Assembly: GCA_032622095.1 (NCBI GenBank)
Contig: CP136068.1
Coordinates: 48,664,443-48,728,442, forward strand
Length of the DNA stretch: 64,000 nt
From: Siphonodentalium dalli
Taxonomy: Eukaryota; Mollusca; Scaphopoda; Gadilida; Siphonodentaliidae
Direction: 5' to 3'
In this document: positions 24,226-37,191 of the stretch, in pieces
Position numbering within the stretch: the stretch's first letter is position 1
Layout of the letters: every line of letters begins with the position of its first letter
Notes under the pieces: generated by a model
Told to the model about the DNA's origin: nothing
Databases searched by the model: none
The model's input: only the letters and a program-made list of their open reading frames with translations
Made by a program: the position numbers and the translations under genes

Positions 24226-24712
24226 TAAGTCGGGATATTTTTACCCTGTGCCAATGCATTCTCTTATATATGCGAGTCGACCATAGGTCGCCTCGCATAT
24301 ATAAGAGAATGCTTTGGCCTAACAATTTTTTATCATTTTTTTTAAATAAATGTTTCTTACATTTTTTAGGACATAAAATAAAAAAACATCCATTACCCTA
24401 CAGGGAACCCCACACATATATAGAAGCATATAAAAGAGTGTCGTCTGCTCATGTTTGTCTGGGGCTCTGTATGGGTAAAATTATAAAATTGTTAAAGAAT
24501 ACAAGAAAACAATTATTAAAATTGTAAAAAATTGTTAGGCCAATGCATTCTCTTATATATGCGAGGCGACCTATAGGTGAGCGGCAGAGACCCCAAAACA
24601 AAAAACGATTTAATATACCCACCGTACTTAAGGACAAATTTGTTATCTTTGGAAAGGTGAGGATGTAGGCTAATTGATATGACATACTATCGGATCTATG
24701 GTCGACTCGCAT
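24226..24712. mobile_element. Nested-palindrome MITE, third copy, with a nested insertion
   Basis: Starts gtaagtcggg, then the 'gccaatgcattctcttatat' hairpin, with a centre (cagacaaac / gtttgtctg) in inverted orientation relative to the 16.4-kb copy. The right hairpin is split by a ~121-bp insertion at 24,575-24,695, and the far right end runs into a TA tract. The outer ACCCGCC terminus of the 16.4-kb copy is absent. Confidence 0.7.
24575..24695. mobile_element. 121-bp insertion within the MITE, CTAT duplication
   Basis: The MITE sequence gcgacctatggtcgac is interrupted after CTAT (24,571-24,574) and resumes with CTAT (24,696-24,699). The inserted sequence begins aggtgagcggcagagacccc and contains 'ggacaaatttgttatctttg'. 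A 4-bp duplication suggests transposition; no TIR is obvious. Confidence 0.5.
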
Positions 24713-24719
24713 ATATATA

Positions 24720-26090
24720 TATATCTTTAATTCCTCCATATAAATGAAGATATGATATACACATGTAATACAAGAACATACAAAAACAATAGAACATAGG
24801 AACGAGAACATAACATATATACATGTACACACTTTATGTATGTGCAAAGCAAAACGAATATAGATGGAAACAGATCGGTCGGGTACACGAACAAGACAGA
24901 GAGAGAGATAGAGCGAGAGAGTTGACAGAACGCGGTGGTCCGTGTGTTAAGATTGTTTGGCTCGACAATATGGAGACGCTACTTCCAGGGATGTGGCTAG
25001 AGGGGGTGTGGGGTGTCTCACCCCCCCCCCCCCCAACAGAGAGCTATATTTTCAATAGTTGGAAATTCCTAATTTCAGGTAAAAACAATTTATTGGGGGG
25101 AATTTATTGTTTTTCGACCAATATTTGCATATGTTCCTATTTTTGGTCAAAAATTTGACAGAAATGGTCATCAGTTGGAAATTTTCCAACCTTAGGGGGG
25201 TGACAGGTTGGAATTTTCCAACACTTGGAAAGCTTGTGTCCTGGTCCCTCCCCCGTGGCCAGTCAAAAACTTCTAGTTAATTTAAGAAAACAATATTGTC
25301 ATACAATTGGTCAACATTGTCATTACGTGCGCTCGCGCAACAGTATGGCGATCAGACAGATTCGTAGGTTGGTGTCACTCTGTTCCGTTTCACTCCATGA
25401 CGTCACCAAAAACGACGTAAAACCTCGTGGCGTTCTGACATTTTTACTGTGCCGCGTTTTTGCTATATTTATTTTATGTATTGTTTTCGATTATTTGTTT
25501 GTCGCCGATATCGCCATTTGTCGGGATTCCCTGTTTCTATATTTAAAACTGGTATGCTCGTAGTGAGCCTCGATTTCGATTTTTTCTCCCAGGTCAAAAT
25601 ACGTCAGAGTTATGACAAAAATAGATCGACCTACATTTTCTCCATCAGAACTCTACATCAAAGAGTCTATAGACTCCTTCGGGACCTACATAGACTCCTT
25701 CACTTGGGTATTTTTACTTATAATTGGGAAGTTTTATCATTTTTGGTTCGTGCAAAGACCTCTTTTTATCGTGTGGGAAAAGAGAGACATTCAAAACGCG
25801 ATTTCGTAATTCGACGCAATAGGCTGAATAGCCTAACCTTCAGTCGAGTTCCGGGTCAAATACGACGAATGACGTAACACAAAACAAACGCATTTGTTGA
25901 CACAAACACCGTTTGAAGAGTTTATTATTACATAAAATGATCGTTATTGATTAATTATTGATTAATTATTCATATTTATTGTTGCATATTGGCTGCTATC
26001 AATATTTACACAAATGGTATTAATTATTTCTTATAATTGCTCCTTTGGTCAACTTTGACTATCGGAAAATGAAAATCAAAATATGCCGCT
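24720..26090. other. Anonymous sequence with poly-C/G tracts
   Basis: Contains a C-run at about 25,020 and paired words 'ttggaaattcc'/'ggaattttcc' around it. Open frames between 25,225 and 25,877 overlap in three frames and have no recognisable motif, so no gene is called. Confidence 0.35.
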
Positions 26091-26099
26091 GAAAAAAAT

Positions 26100-26590
26100 G
26101 TAATCGATATTAAAGGTACGGTTGGCCTTGGCGGTGGGTATCCTGTGAAAATATTTCCAACCGTCAAAAACCGCCACAAACAGAAAGAATATCACAATGT
26201 AGACAGACTTTGTCCGTATACAAATAAGAAATATCGCATAAACAGTATGTTATTGTCATATGGTTGACCATTGTTATGTAAACAAAAGCATAAAAAGTTA
26301 CTTTTCTGGTGTTTGTTTATATTATAATGGTAAACATAAAGAGCGTTCTTTGTGGGTGAATTCCTGATATGGAACTAATAAAGAGCGTTTATGCCATTTG
26401 TGTGTGATTAGCCAGTAGCATTGTGCCGTCTTCTGTAACACAATCAGGCTCTTGCTTAGGTAAAATATAGTAGGTCTTTATGATAACATGCTGTTTACGC
26501 GATGGTCTTGGTATATATGAACGAAACTGTATGCGTTTTACTGTTTTTTCTGTTTACGGTGATTGGAACAAATATGAATATTTTCGATAA
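26100..26590. repeat. Dispersed repeat, copy 1
   Basis: Matches 45,705-46,215 in the same orientation. Shared landmarks are ggcggtgg, 'gtcaaaaaccgccacaaaca', 'cagaaagaat', acataaagagcgtt and 'caaatatgaatatttt'. The two copies are diverged by many substitutions, so this is an old interspersed family of unknown class. Confidence 0.65.
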
Positions 26591-26779
26591 CTAAGGCCTC
26601 ACGTGCCTTTAAAGTATCATCCTTTCGGCAACATGGAATTGGTTTTAATTACTTAAATGATTAATATAGTAATTTGCCTTTTATCTGTGATGAAATGAGA
26701 AATGGTAATTGTCTTTTTTTGCTAACATTAAATTAAATTAAATAAATTAAGTAAAATACAGCCCCTTAGAAAATATCAT

Positions 26780-26965
26780 CGGGATCCCATCGGGATCCCG
26801 CTGGGATCCCGCTAATAGCTCGGGATCCCGATGGGATCCCGCTAATAGCCCGGGTGCCGATCGGGATAATTTATCCCGATTGGGATTCCGATCGGAATAA
26901 TTTATCCCGATTGGGATTCCGATGGGATATAAACGGGATCCCAGTCCGGACCTTTTCCCATATAT
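26780..26965. repeat. GGGATCCCGAT-type short tandem repeats
   Basis: Words cgggatcccat/cgggatcccg and gggataatttatcccgatt recur about ten times. Most are self-complementary, so the stretch is a run of small palindromes. Confidence 0.75.
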
Positions 26966-26999
26966 ATCCCGCTATTTGAAGAGACCTGCAACCCAAACA

Positions 27000-28085
27000 G
27001 CATCGAACCTCAATATATATAAACAAACCCAAAATTCCAAGAGAAAATATTCATATAGGATTTCCAAAACTGAATACTGTACAACATGGTAATTAAGCCT
27101 GTTATATATATATATAGTTTCATTTATGCATGATTATAGTTATCTATACAGGAGTTTCGTTGTCTCACTATACGTATAATTGAGATGCCACGTGAAAATG
27201 TGCGTTCACAAGTGGGAACTGTATATATGCATCCAAATCAGAATGTTTCGTTTCATTTGACTGCTTGATCTCCGGACTATATATACCGCATTATTATGTC
27301 GTTATTATAGTGTGGACAACAGTGCGCCAGGGACTGGTCAAACAATTCACCTGCTACAATGTATCCCAGTAGCCGGTCTATAAATCTGGAACGAGCCAGG
27401 GGCCATTTTGGAAGCCATCTTAAGATATGTTGTCAAATGTGGCCTTTTATTCACAAAACGTACTGTGCCCAATATGTGAATCAGATACACGTCGAACTCA
27501 CGTTAGCCTTGAACTAATTTATGAGTATAATTCTAGCCAACATGATTTCCATTATTCTTGGAATTATCATTTCCACAAAGCCTATTTTAGCAGATGTTAT
27601 ACCATCAAGGTTCTTCCAACAATATTGATTCTCTAAAAAAATATCCGTTTGGAGGGACGTTATGATAAAAGCAGATGACATAAAACAGTGCAGAATGGGC
27701 ACTATATATTTATTGATGGAAATGTTTAAAGTTTAAGAGCAGTTTGTTTAACATTTATATATTATCTGAACATTTCATATGGAATAACTACTTAATCTTG
27801 CTTTAGCAGGGTTAATTTCAAGTATGACCAGTAGTAAAACAAGCTGATCTCAGGGAAGGAATACCAACAGTAAATAATATTACTACAGATCTTGTGGAAT
27901 GGAGATGTCTACTTTGACAACAAGATGTACCAACACAATATTTAATGAAGCCATACTGGATTTTAACATAGTTATTGTTTCATTCAGTTTATTTCTGGAT
28001 AACATTTTCAAGCAAATGCCATCATTTACTGATTTTCATCACTCTTATTGGGATTTAATACTAAATCCACACATGAATGGGGTAA
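27000..28085. other. Anonymous sequence
   Basis: AT-rich, with short open frames and no recognisable motif. No repeat boundary or RNA gene was identified. Confidence 0.35.
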
Positions 28086-28154
28086 TCTCCTATTATAATC
28101 AACATAATAAATTAATTTGGGCCAGAAATGAGTGCAAAATATTATAATAGGAGA
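28086..28154. mobile_element. 69-bp tiny fold-back
   Basis: TCTCCTATTATAAT faces ATTATAATAGGAGA around a ~40-bp centre. The tataataggaga word also occurs near 18,400 inside the 17.7-kb inverted-repeat element, suggesting relatedness. Confidence 0.5.
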
Positions 28155-28552
28155 TGGCCACCTCAATACCAGGATATAATGTACATGCAGCCCCTCTTTA
28201 ATTATCAGAACGAAGAAGTCATTTCAAATTTCCACATAATTTATTGTATATAATTTACAATATAAGTAAGCAATGAATATAAGACAAATTAAACAAACAG
28301 TGACTGGAACAAAACAAAAATAACACAGCCATTGTTCCTATGAAAAGGCAAAGAATGGACTTGGCAACTCTGTGCAACAGATTATGATGCACTTGACTGA
28401 AAATACTCAATTCGTTCTCTCAGATAAATACGCATAAACAATCTAAATTAAAATAATTGTTTTCAATTTGTGCTGTTCAAAACAAAAATGTTAAGAACAC
28501 GATACTACATGCAAACTAGAACTCTAAATTCAAATATCATAGATTTTTGGTT

Positions 28553-28880
28553 AAAGACATATTATGGACTTGTTCGAGTGCAATTTACTTAAAGTTAGTT
28601 GCTCTATGCCAACCTGGGAAATGTAGCATTCTACTAACATCAAAATTCGATAGAAATAGACCATTCCACTCCATCTCAATTCGGGACACAACAATCAGCA
28701 ATACACTAACGTAAACGATTTTGCAATCTAGCCTCATTGCATTTAAGTAAAATATATAACAATGGCGTTGTGTGTTGTTAATTTGGATTAACATTCGTAA
28801 AAATGATACCTCATGTTGAGCAAGATTATTCTCCATTTCAATTTGATCACCATACCCGAGTGTTTCATATCACTAAAGCA
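28553..28880. repeat. Dispersed repeat related to the centre of the 17.7-kb element
   Basis: Shares in the same order 'taaagacatattatg', 'gcattctactaacatc', 'gattattctccattt' and 'gagtgtttca.atcac' with 17,885-18,256. It lacks the inverted arms, so only the core is present here. Confidence 0.65.
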
Positions 28881-30749
28881 TGTTTGGTTGAGAGCTACAA
28901 AACTGTCAATGTAAATATTATTCAGAGAATATATATGACTTTACTTCCTCCGTAAACGAAGATATAGTGTAGCTTGAGTGACTATTCACTGCCCGCAACG
29001 GTTTTGTTAATAGATTGTAGATTATTATACAAGTTGTTTTCTGTATTTATTACACATCCTTATGTTGGATAAGTCTGAATTATGGTTTGACTACCATGAT
29101 ACTACAACTACCCTAATTTATTGTGATTTAAGTATACATTGATTTGATATTGTCTTTTAGTCAATAACTAATATATAATATATATCAAAATACTGTTAAG
29201 TTAACTTTTACTAAAGGTACTGTATGTTCATAACAATCGATTTATACATGGATTGTTGTATTCCCAGACAGTGCACTGTTTCCAGGAGCAAGATTTCTAT
29301 TTGAATTTTACATAGGGGGTCTGTCAGTTGTTTTGGATATGTTAAAGACTAGAATTTGTGTTGACACAATACAACTTGAGCATGTGGATTTCATTGTAGC
29401 CTTATAAGAGACAAACAAAAAGTAATGTTAAACTCTCAACACAAGTCAACTGTATACTCTTCTGTTTATTGAAATAATGATGATATGCAAAGAACTAGAT
29501 TTTAACTAGAGGTGGGCTGCCCCACGAAGGATACCCCCCCCCCCCCTAGCAGTAGAGAAAAACTTCAATAAAAATGGCCCACTCAGCCTATGTGCAATGT
29601 TTTTAACAATTTACCAAAAAATGTAATCTGCATGTTGCGAAAATTCTGTAAGTCAAAAAAAGATGATAACTCCGCAAAACGATTGAACAAACCTCACTTT
29701 CGAATGTGCACAGGATCATATGGTACCAACTATCTGTGCTAAGTTTTAAATAATTTGACCGAAAAATGCTGGAATAAAAGATCAGGAAAAAGTTGAGTGG
29801 ATCGAGATGGACAGACAAGTATACCAAGTCTTTTTGGGCCACAACAGCTTGGGATATTGTTTGGGATGATTCGGTTTTTGGACCAGGTCCCATCACGAAA
29901 TTTGCTAATCTATAATGGACTGATATTCAAAAGACTTACAACATGTATATGTGGAGTGCAGGCATTCACGTGAACCTCTGACTGATTAAACATCTCACAT
30001 GTCCGCGATGAATCTTCAAAATGATATATCATATACGATTATACCGTGAAAGAAAACGGCAAAATGAAGATATCATTATTTAATATGTTGTGCAAATGCA
30101 TTTTCTGATAGCATGACAAATCAGAATAATCTGAAGCAAGGCTTTGTTTGCTTATAAATCTTGTTGTTGCTTTGACATTCTGATGGCGTCTGATATCACC
30201 ATGCGTGTTTGTGAAAGGCTGTCCTCTATATTCATATACGTAAATCTTCCATTTGATCGAATACAAAAACATATAAGCAAGATAACCCAAGAGTCTGGGT
30301 GGGAGTAACGGGAGGAGATTTGATCCAAAAACTGCATCAACTCAACCGATATCACAAGCTGATGTGTGCCAAGATAACTTGGTCTAACGGACATGTTGAA
30401 ACATATTGACCCCCATAACTTGTTACAGGGGGGGTGTATAATCAAAAGTACTTTGCACAATATATCCTCATCACCCCAAACACACATTTATATATATATA
30501 TTTATGTAGGAATAAAGCTCAGACAAAATTGTGCATTTTGAGAATATTTTCTAAGTAGAAAAAGGGGAATAACTCCACATAAATAAAAATCGAGCAAACC
30601 TCATTATTGCAGGTGTACAAGTACCCATGGTACCAAATATCTGTGCTAAGATTCCAATGAATTGACTGCAAAATGTTGGAATAAAATGTTTGAAAAAAAG
30701 CTCGGAACATCTGTTATGTGTGGAAACGAATGAAGCAAAATTTGGGCCA
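28881..30749. other. Anonymous sequence with fragments of intron-type repeats
   Basis: Two stretches (about 29,600-29,790 and 30,515-30,690) share 'gataactcc', 'gagcaaacctca', 'atctgtgctaag' and '.ggaataaaa', so they are diverged copies of one repeat resembling the Helentron-like arrays further right. No gene recognised. Confidence 0.45.
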
Positions 30750-31100
30750 AATTTTCTAGTCGGACATTAACTGGACACACCGACCAAAGGAATTTTCTGA
30801 GGGGACATCCATTTATCAATCTATTAGCTATTTATCTATCTAATAGATGACCCAAATTTCCACCACCTGTCATTATCAAGCTGTGGCTAAAATATATATT
30901 TCATGTTATTCACACTGTAATGCCTGTTTTGTTCAAGAAGAGTTATGGTTCAGTTTTGCACATCACCTGACATGATCAGATTATATCAAAAGTTACAGGC
31001 ATTGGAATAGCAAATTTTGGTCAAATTTTCTGGTCAGACATTTATTGGGCACACCGACTAAAGGAATTTTCTGAGGGGACAGCCATTTTTCATTGGTCAT
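30750..31100. repeat. Direct repeat pair, ~70 bp
   Basis: aaattttctagtcggacatt...ggaattttctgaggggacat near 30,750 matches aaattttctggtcagacatt...ggaattttctgaggggacag near 31,020, about 266 bp apart. Confidence 0.65.
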
Positions 31101-31641
31101 ACTCATCAAGACTTATTTTTCATGTAGATTTTGATTATTTCAACCCATTAAAGATGTTCTTATGGCACTATGTAGTTAGATAGCTGCCAAGAAAGTAAGA
31201 AGCGTAATTTGTCCCAAGGTCGCCAAAATGGAAGAGAAATTATGTTTCCCATTTTCAAGAGCAGATTCTTTGATGAGTTGAATTGAAATATACCAGAAAT
31301 TGATCCAATGTAAGTCTCAAAGAATGTTAAAGACAAAAACGGGCTGTACTCTATGATCTGATGGTAAATTGTTTCAGTCCATGTCTGCGGGTATGTCCAG
31401 TAAATTACCGACCAGAAATATTGGCCGTCTGCTCTGATGCCTGTAAATTTTGGTACAATCAACTGATGAAGTCGGTGATAAGCCAAAATGAACTATAGTC
31501 ATTCAGGGCCAAACACATGTTTAGTTTGAATACAATTATAAAAAAAAATTAGTCACAGCTTGACAAGTGGTAATTTGGGTCATCTGATATACATGTGTTT
31601 GTGGGGTCTATTGTGCCAAATACCTGCGAATATAATATACC

Positions 31642-32047
31642 TCAAGAATGTTCCAAGATATTAGATGGTTCCGATATATACAATAATTTCTTGACAGATA
31701 TATAGTGACATTTTTTCACGATATGGACCAAAGGAATAAAGATGGGATTTTTTTCAAAATAGATAACTTTGTGAATATGTTTACATAGTTTCAGAGTGCC
31801 AAACATCAGGCGAGTTTTCGCTTTTTCAATCGAGACAAAGATGTCGTCTTTCTTCTTAAAAAAATGAACGATCCTCCCCAAATCAACATCACCACCATCT
31901 CTGAACTGGACACAGCTTGAACAGGTTGCCTTTGCCTTTCCATACCCAATTCCTGAATATAATATGCCCCTCAACTCAGCACGATGGAATATATCTGTTT
32001 CATTAACATTATTACTTTTGCCAAGTGTTCTGGTCATCTTTGTTCCA
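31642..32047 (-). CDS. CACTA/EnSpm-derived protein, last exon
   Basis: A 406-nt terminal exon (1+135 codons including stop) follows 'tgatttctatttcag'. Entry phase complements exon 37,660-37,772. The peptide includes RAELRGILYSGIGYGKAKAT then CSSCVQFRDGG and LGRIVHFFKKK. This 'request-Y-S..Y......S..V.F.dG...G.I..F' pattern is the usual C-terminal segment of animal DUF4218-type CACTA transposase-like proteins. It probably encodes the C-terminal domain of a transposon-derived protein, and the open frame is undamaged. Confidence 0.65.
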
Positions 32048-33755
32048 CTGAAATAGAAATCATACCAATAATTAGCATTGCAAATTTCTCCAGTCTCTAA
32101 TTCTCAGAAATTAGCTTCATACAGTGAATTTTCACAACTCGTTGAGTTATAAGAACCAAAATAATTTCAAACTTTCAGGTGAATTGGTCAGTGTAATCTC
32201 AAAACAGAGAATATATTACTTTTTGTATAAGTTGTCATATTACATATGTATAGAAACAATAGCCTCACAATCAAGTCACTAATTTCTAAAGGCCTATTCA
32301 GATGGTGACGATGCGACTCCTGCATCAACACGCAATAAAGTCAAAGTTAATATCACTGACGAATTTGCATGTGTCACAAGCATCAATCGCCAGAATTTTA
32401 TGTGTTCAAATTGAGTGACACAATGTTCTTTATGTGACTTGAAATTTATGTTTAAGTTTAACTTACGAAGACACCGTGATGTACTGAACTCAGAAGAATA
32501 TTTGCAGGGTTAGCGCTGCCACTTGCCAATGGCAAAAATAGTTCACATTTGGCAAAAAATATTTTCATTCGGCGAAAGTTTTGACAAGTCACTTTTCAAT
32601 TCCTTCAGAAAGTTAAAAAAATTGGTCAATCAATACCATTCATTTCAGGAAACTCTTACAACATAATTATGTTACTTGTGTTTTATAAAGTTTGAGACAA
32701 GTTTACACCTATATTAAGATGCAGTTTACTCAAAGCATTAGTATCGATGGTTGGAAGGATTACAAGTATTTAGTGTGGTGGTGGTGCTTACATAGTTAAT
32801 CCTCATGTAATGTGCCCATTTATGATGAAGCAATCATTGTAGCATTGTATTGTTCGATGATTAGATTATTGTTGTATGATACCACAATTGAGATGTGTGT
32901 ATAACTAACTAACTGCTTGTCTATCAAGACCAAGAGTCGTTCAAACCGCGAGTGTCGAAACATAGGACAGAAGGTTGCAGAGAAGGATACTATCAGATAT
33001 AGCATTTGGCAAGTGCTGAAATAATTTGGCAAAAATATTTTCATTTGTCAATTTCTTGGAGGAAGATCAATAAATATTGCAAAGATTGAAAATTAGATCG
33101 AGATATTAATTCCTGAAATGAGCGGTAGGAATAGCTGCCTAACTAATGCATATATGTATGGAGTTCAGTTTTATGGAAATAAAAATTAATTTGCTTGTCA
33201 ACACGGTGAACATGTTTGCTGATTCTGAACTGGTGTTGCCTCTTAGAGACTTCTTGATGTCTCTTGGAGGACGCCTGCCTGCTGAGAGGAAGATTTCAGT
33301 TTTTACGATGCGATGATGTATGATTGTATTAATTGGTATAAAGAAAGAAAATATTCGCAGTCACGTGGCTATTATAAATGCACCCATGTGTTGGCAATGA
33401 ATGTGGGTTTGAGCAAATAATCCTTATTGTGGAAATATGGGGGACTAGTTTACTAATATACTAGTCATGTTCTTTGTCATGTTATGGAATTGAATGCATG
33501 TTCGACCTATGAGGCCCTATGACTAGGGGAAACTATTAGATATATACCATATATGTATGAGATGACTGCCAAGTTGCCATTTGAAACAAAACAAATGAGA
33601 AGAACCCCCAATGTTTGATGACACCAAATTTAATTGGGATGCACGCTGGGATTGACAGTCAGGTGGGCAGATGTAATTGTGGTATAATTTAACAATATGG
33701 TGATTATGCCGATATGAACAGCATGAACAGTATCGATTAGGCCAAAATGAATAAA
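32048..33755. other. Intronic sequence of the CACTA-derived gene
   Basis: Part of the ~5.6-kb intron between the last two exons. A pair of related words (ttggcaaaaat/tttcattcggc and ttggcaaaaatattttcatt) near 32,560 and 33,030 suggests a diverged repeat. Nothing else recognised. Confidence 0.35.
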
Positions 33756-33889
33756 AGTGTCAATGACACTGCAGCTCAACTCGGAAACAATTTCATGTGT
33801 TACAGTCACGAATCACACATGCGCACACACGGATCACAGATACCAAGCCATGACAATAGCTGAAACTTTACAAAGTAAAGTTGAGCTAA
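33756..33889 (+). mobile_element. Short Helentron-like element (family A, no array)
   Basis: Begins with the 15-bp hairpin AGTGTCAATGACACT and gcagctcaact, and ends with hairpin AACTTTACAAAGTAAAGTT then gagCTAA. These are the same termini as the 2.9-kb element at 34,138, but the tandem array is absent, so only ends plus ~80 bp remain. Confidence 0.65.
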
Positions 33890-34137
33890 AAGACCTGAGT
33901 TTCTGGTGACCCACACGCCCCTATTACGGTGCCCCCGACCATTTTCATTCTATTGATTTTGTAAAATTAGTATGCATTCAATTCTATTCTCCATGTTAAC
34001 CGATTCATTTCCGTGTAAAACGGACACATGGTGTGTACTGTTAAACCGAACATTATACCACACTTAGGTCACCGCCAAATCAAACTTATTTGTTCATGTT
34101 TTATTCAACAAAACAAGAAATTACACTATATTCTAAT

Positions 34138-37082
34138 ATGAAAGTGTCAATGACACTGTAGCTCAACTTGGAAAGGGAATAATTTAATGTATTACAGTCA
34201 ATGGAGCGATTAGGAATGTGGAAAGTTGAATGTCTAATACTAGTTTATAGACATGAAGAGAAAAGTAAAATCCAAGATGGCTGCTGGCGGCCATGTTTTC
34301 GGCCGAATGATCCCAAAATGAGTCGTTCCCATATACATGTCATCGTTAACATCCATGACAAATTTTATGATGATCAGACTAAAGGTACGACCTGTACCCC
34401 ATGCTAAAGAATTTAGTCATACAAAGAGTAAAATCCAAGTTGGCTGCTGGCGGCCATGTTTTTGGGCCGAATGACTTCAAAATTACTCGTTCCCATCTAC
34501 ATGTCATTATTAACATTCATGACAAATTTTATGATGATCAGACTAAAAGTAGGACCTGTAGCCCGTGCTAAAGGATTTAGTCATACAAAGAGTAAAATCC
34601 AAGATGGCTGCAGGCGGCCATGTTTTTTGGCCGAATGACCCCAAAATGACTCGTTCCCATCTACATGTCATTATTAACATTCATGACAAATTTTATGATG
34701 ATCAGACTAAAAGTAGGACCTGTAGCCCGTGCTAAAGGATTTAGTCATACAAAGAGTAAAATCCAAGATGGCTGCTGGCGACCCTGTTTTTTGGCCGAAT
34801 GACCCCAAAATTACTCGTTCCCATCTACATGTCATTGTTAATATCCATGACAAATTTTATGATGATCAGACTAAAGGTACGACCTGCAGCCCGTGCTAAA
34901 GAATTTAGTCATACAAAGAGTAAAATCCAAGATGGCTGCTGGCGGCCATGTGTTTTGGCCGAATGACCCCAAAATTACTCGTTCCCATCTATATGTCAAT
35001 ATTAACATCCATGACAAATTTCATGATGATCAGACGAACAGTACGACATGTGGCCTGTGATAATGGATTAAATTTTGAAATCCAAGATGGCCGCTGGCGG
35101 CCATGTTTTTTATCCGAATGACCCCAAAATGACTCGTTCCCATCTATATTCCAATTTCAACAGTCATGACAAATTTTATGATGATCAGACTAAAGGTACG
35201 ACCTGTAGCCCGTGCTAAAGGATTTAGTCATACAAAGAGTAAAATCAAAGATGGCTGCTGGCGGCCATATTTTTTGGCCGAATGACCCCAAAACGACTCG
35301 TTCCCATCTACATGTCATTATTAACATTCATGACATATTTTATGATGATCAGACTAAAGGTACAAACTGTAGCCCGTGCTAAAGGATTTAGTCATACAAA
35401 GAGTAAAATCCAAGATGGCTGCTGGCGACCATGTTTTTTGGCCGAATGACCCCAAAATGACTCGTTCCCATCTACATGTCAATATTAACATCCATGACAA
35501 ATTTTATGATGATCAGACTAAAGGTACGACCTGCAGCCCGTGCTAAAGAATTTAGTCATACAAAGAGTAAAATCCAAGATGGCTGCTGGAGGCCATGTTT
35601 TTTGGCCGAATGACCCCAAAATTACTCGTTCCCATCTACATGTCAATATTATCATCCATGACAAATTTCATGATGATCAGACGAACAGTACGACCTGTGG
35701 CCCGTGCTAATGGATTAAATTTTGAAATCCAAGATGGCCACTGGCGGCCATGTTTTTTGTCCGAATGACCCCAAAATGACTCGTTCCCATCTACATTCCA
35801 ATTTCAACAGCCATGACAAATTTTATGATGATCAGACTAAAGGTACGACCTGTAGCCCGTACTAAAGGATTTAGTCATACAAAGAGTAAAATCCAAGATG
35901 GCTGCAGGCGGCCATGTTTTTTGGCCGAATGACCCCAAAATGACTCGTTCCCATCTACATGTCATTATTAACATTCATGACAAATTTTATGATGATCAGA
36001 CTAAAAGTAGGACCTGTAGCCCGTGCTAAAGGATTTAGTCATACAAAGAGTAAAATCCAAGATGGCTGCTGGCGACCATGTTTTTTGGCCGAATGACCCC
36101 AAAATTACTCGTTCCCATCTACATGTCATTGTTAATATCCATGACAAATTTTATGATGATCAGACTAAAGGTACGACCTGCAGCCCGTGCTAAAGAATTT
36201 AGTCATACAAAGAGTAAAATCCAAGATGGCTGCTGGCGGCCATGATTTTTGGCCGAATGACCCCAAAATTACTCGTTCCCATCTACATGTCAATATTATC
36301 ATCCATGACAAATTTCATGATGATCAGACGAATAGTACGACCTGTGGCCCGTGCTAATGGATTAAATTTTGAAATCCAAGATGGCCACTGGCGGCCATGT
36401 TTTTTGTCCGAATGACCCCAAAATGACTCGTTCCCATCTACATTCCAATTTCAACAGCCATGACAAATTTTATGATGATCAGACTAAAGGTACGACCTGT
36501 AGCCCGTGCTAAAGGATTTAGTCATACAAAGAGTAAAATTCAAGATGGCTGCTGGCGGCCATGTTTTTTGGCCGAATGACCCCAAAATGACTCGTTCCCA
36601 TCTACATGTCATTATTAACATTCTTGACAAATTTTATGATGATCAGAATAAAAGTACGACCTGTAGCCCGTGCTAAAGAATTTAGTCATACAAAGAGTAA
36701 AATCCAAGATGGCTGCTGGCGGCCATGTTTTTGGGCCGAATGACCCCAAAATTACTCGTTCCCATCTACATGTCAATATTAACATCCATGACAAATTTCA
36801 TGATGATCAGACGAACAGTACGGCCTGTAGCCCGTGCTAATGGATTGAATTTTGAAATCAAAGATGGCGGCTGGCGGCCATGTTTTTTTTTCGAATGACC
36901 CCAAAATTAATTGTTCTGGTCTAAATGTTGATGTCAACAGCTATGACAAATTTCATAATGATCCGACCAAAGGTACGACCTGTAGCCTGCATTGTTGACG
37001 CCTTACGTACGCACGCACACACGGACGACGGACGACAAAGCCATGGCAATAGCTCAAACTTTACAAAGTAAAGTTGAGCTAA
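34138..37082 (+). mobile_element. Helentron-like (HINE/pearl-type) element with tandem array
   Basis: The 5' end carries hairpin AGTGTCAATGACACT and then tAGCTCAACTT. The 3' end carries 'caatagctcaaa', the hairpin AACTTTACAAAGTAAAGTT and gagCTAA|T. The inner words agctcaactt and aagttgagct are subterminal inverted repeats. Between them are about 17 tandem ~163-bp units and a CACGGACGACGGAC microsatellite-like stretch just before the end. Bivalve pearl/HINE elements are known to have this layout (ends, ~160-bp core array, microsatellite, 3' hairpin), so this is probably the same class. No Rep/helicase coding. Confidence 0.65.
34260..36990 (+). repeat. ~163-bp tandem array with four-unit higher-order structure
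   Basis: Each unit contains 'aaatccaagatggctgctgg', cggccatgttttttggccga, 'gactcgttcccatctacatg' and 'tttatgatgatcagactaaa'. Units fall into types: A (ggcggcc), B (ggcgacc), C (followed by the fcatgatgatcagacgaa variant) and D (preceded by attaaattttgaaatcc, with 'ggcc.ctggcggcc'). Their order is A-B-C-D near 34,600/34,763/34,930/35,087, 35,250/35,415/35,580/35,735 and 35,900/36,060/36,225/36,380, then A-C-D. The higher-order period is ~645 bp. Confidence 0.8.
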
Positions 37083-37191
37083 TTATGCACTTAGTTTATT
37101 AATTTATAGTACATTAAAAACAAAGAGAAGTAGTCTGAGGGCATTCATTTTGAGCAAAGTAGAAAATAAAGTGGTTACAATTATAAATGAA

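Noticed and set aside
25225-25877. A coding gene of 112-142 residues
   Set aside because: Three overlapping open frames, no family motif, no splice or codon support.
34260-36990. CRISPR array
   Set aside because: Units are contiguous ~163-bp copies without short identical repeats and unique spacers, in a eukaryotic intron.
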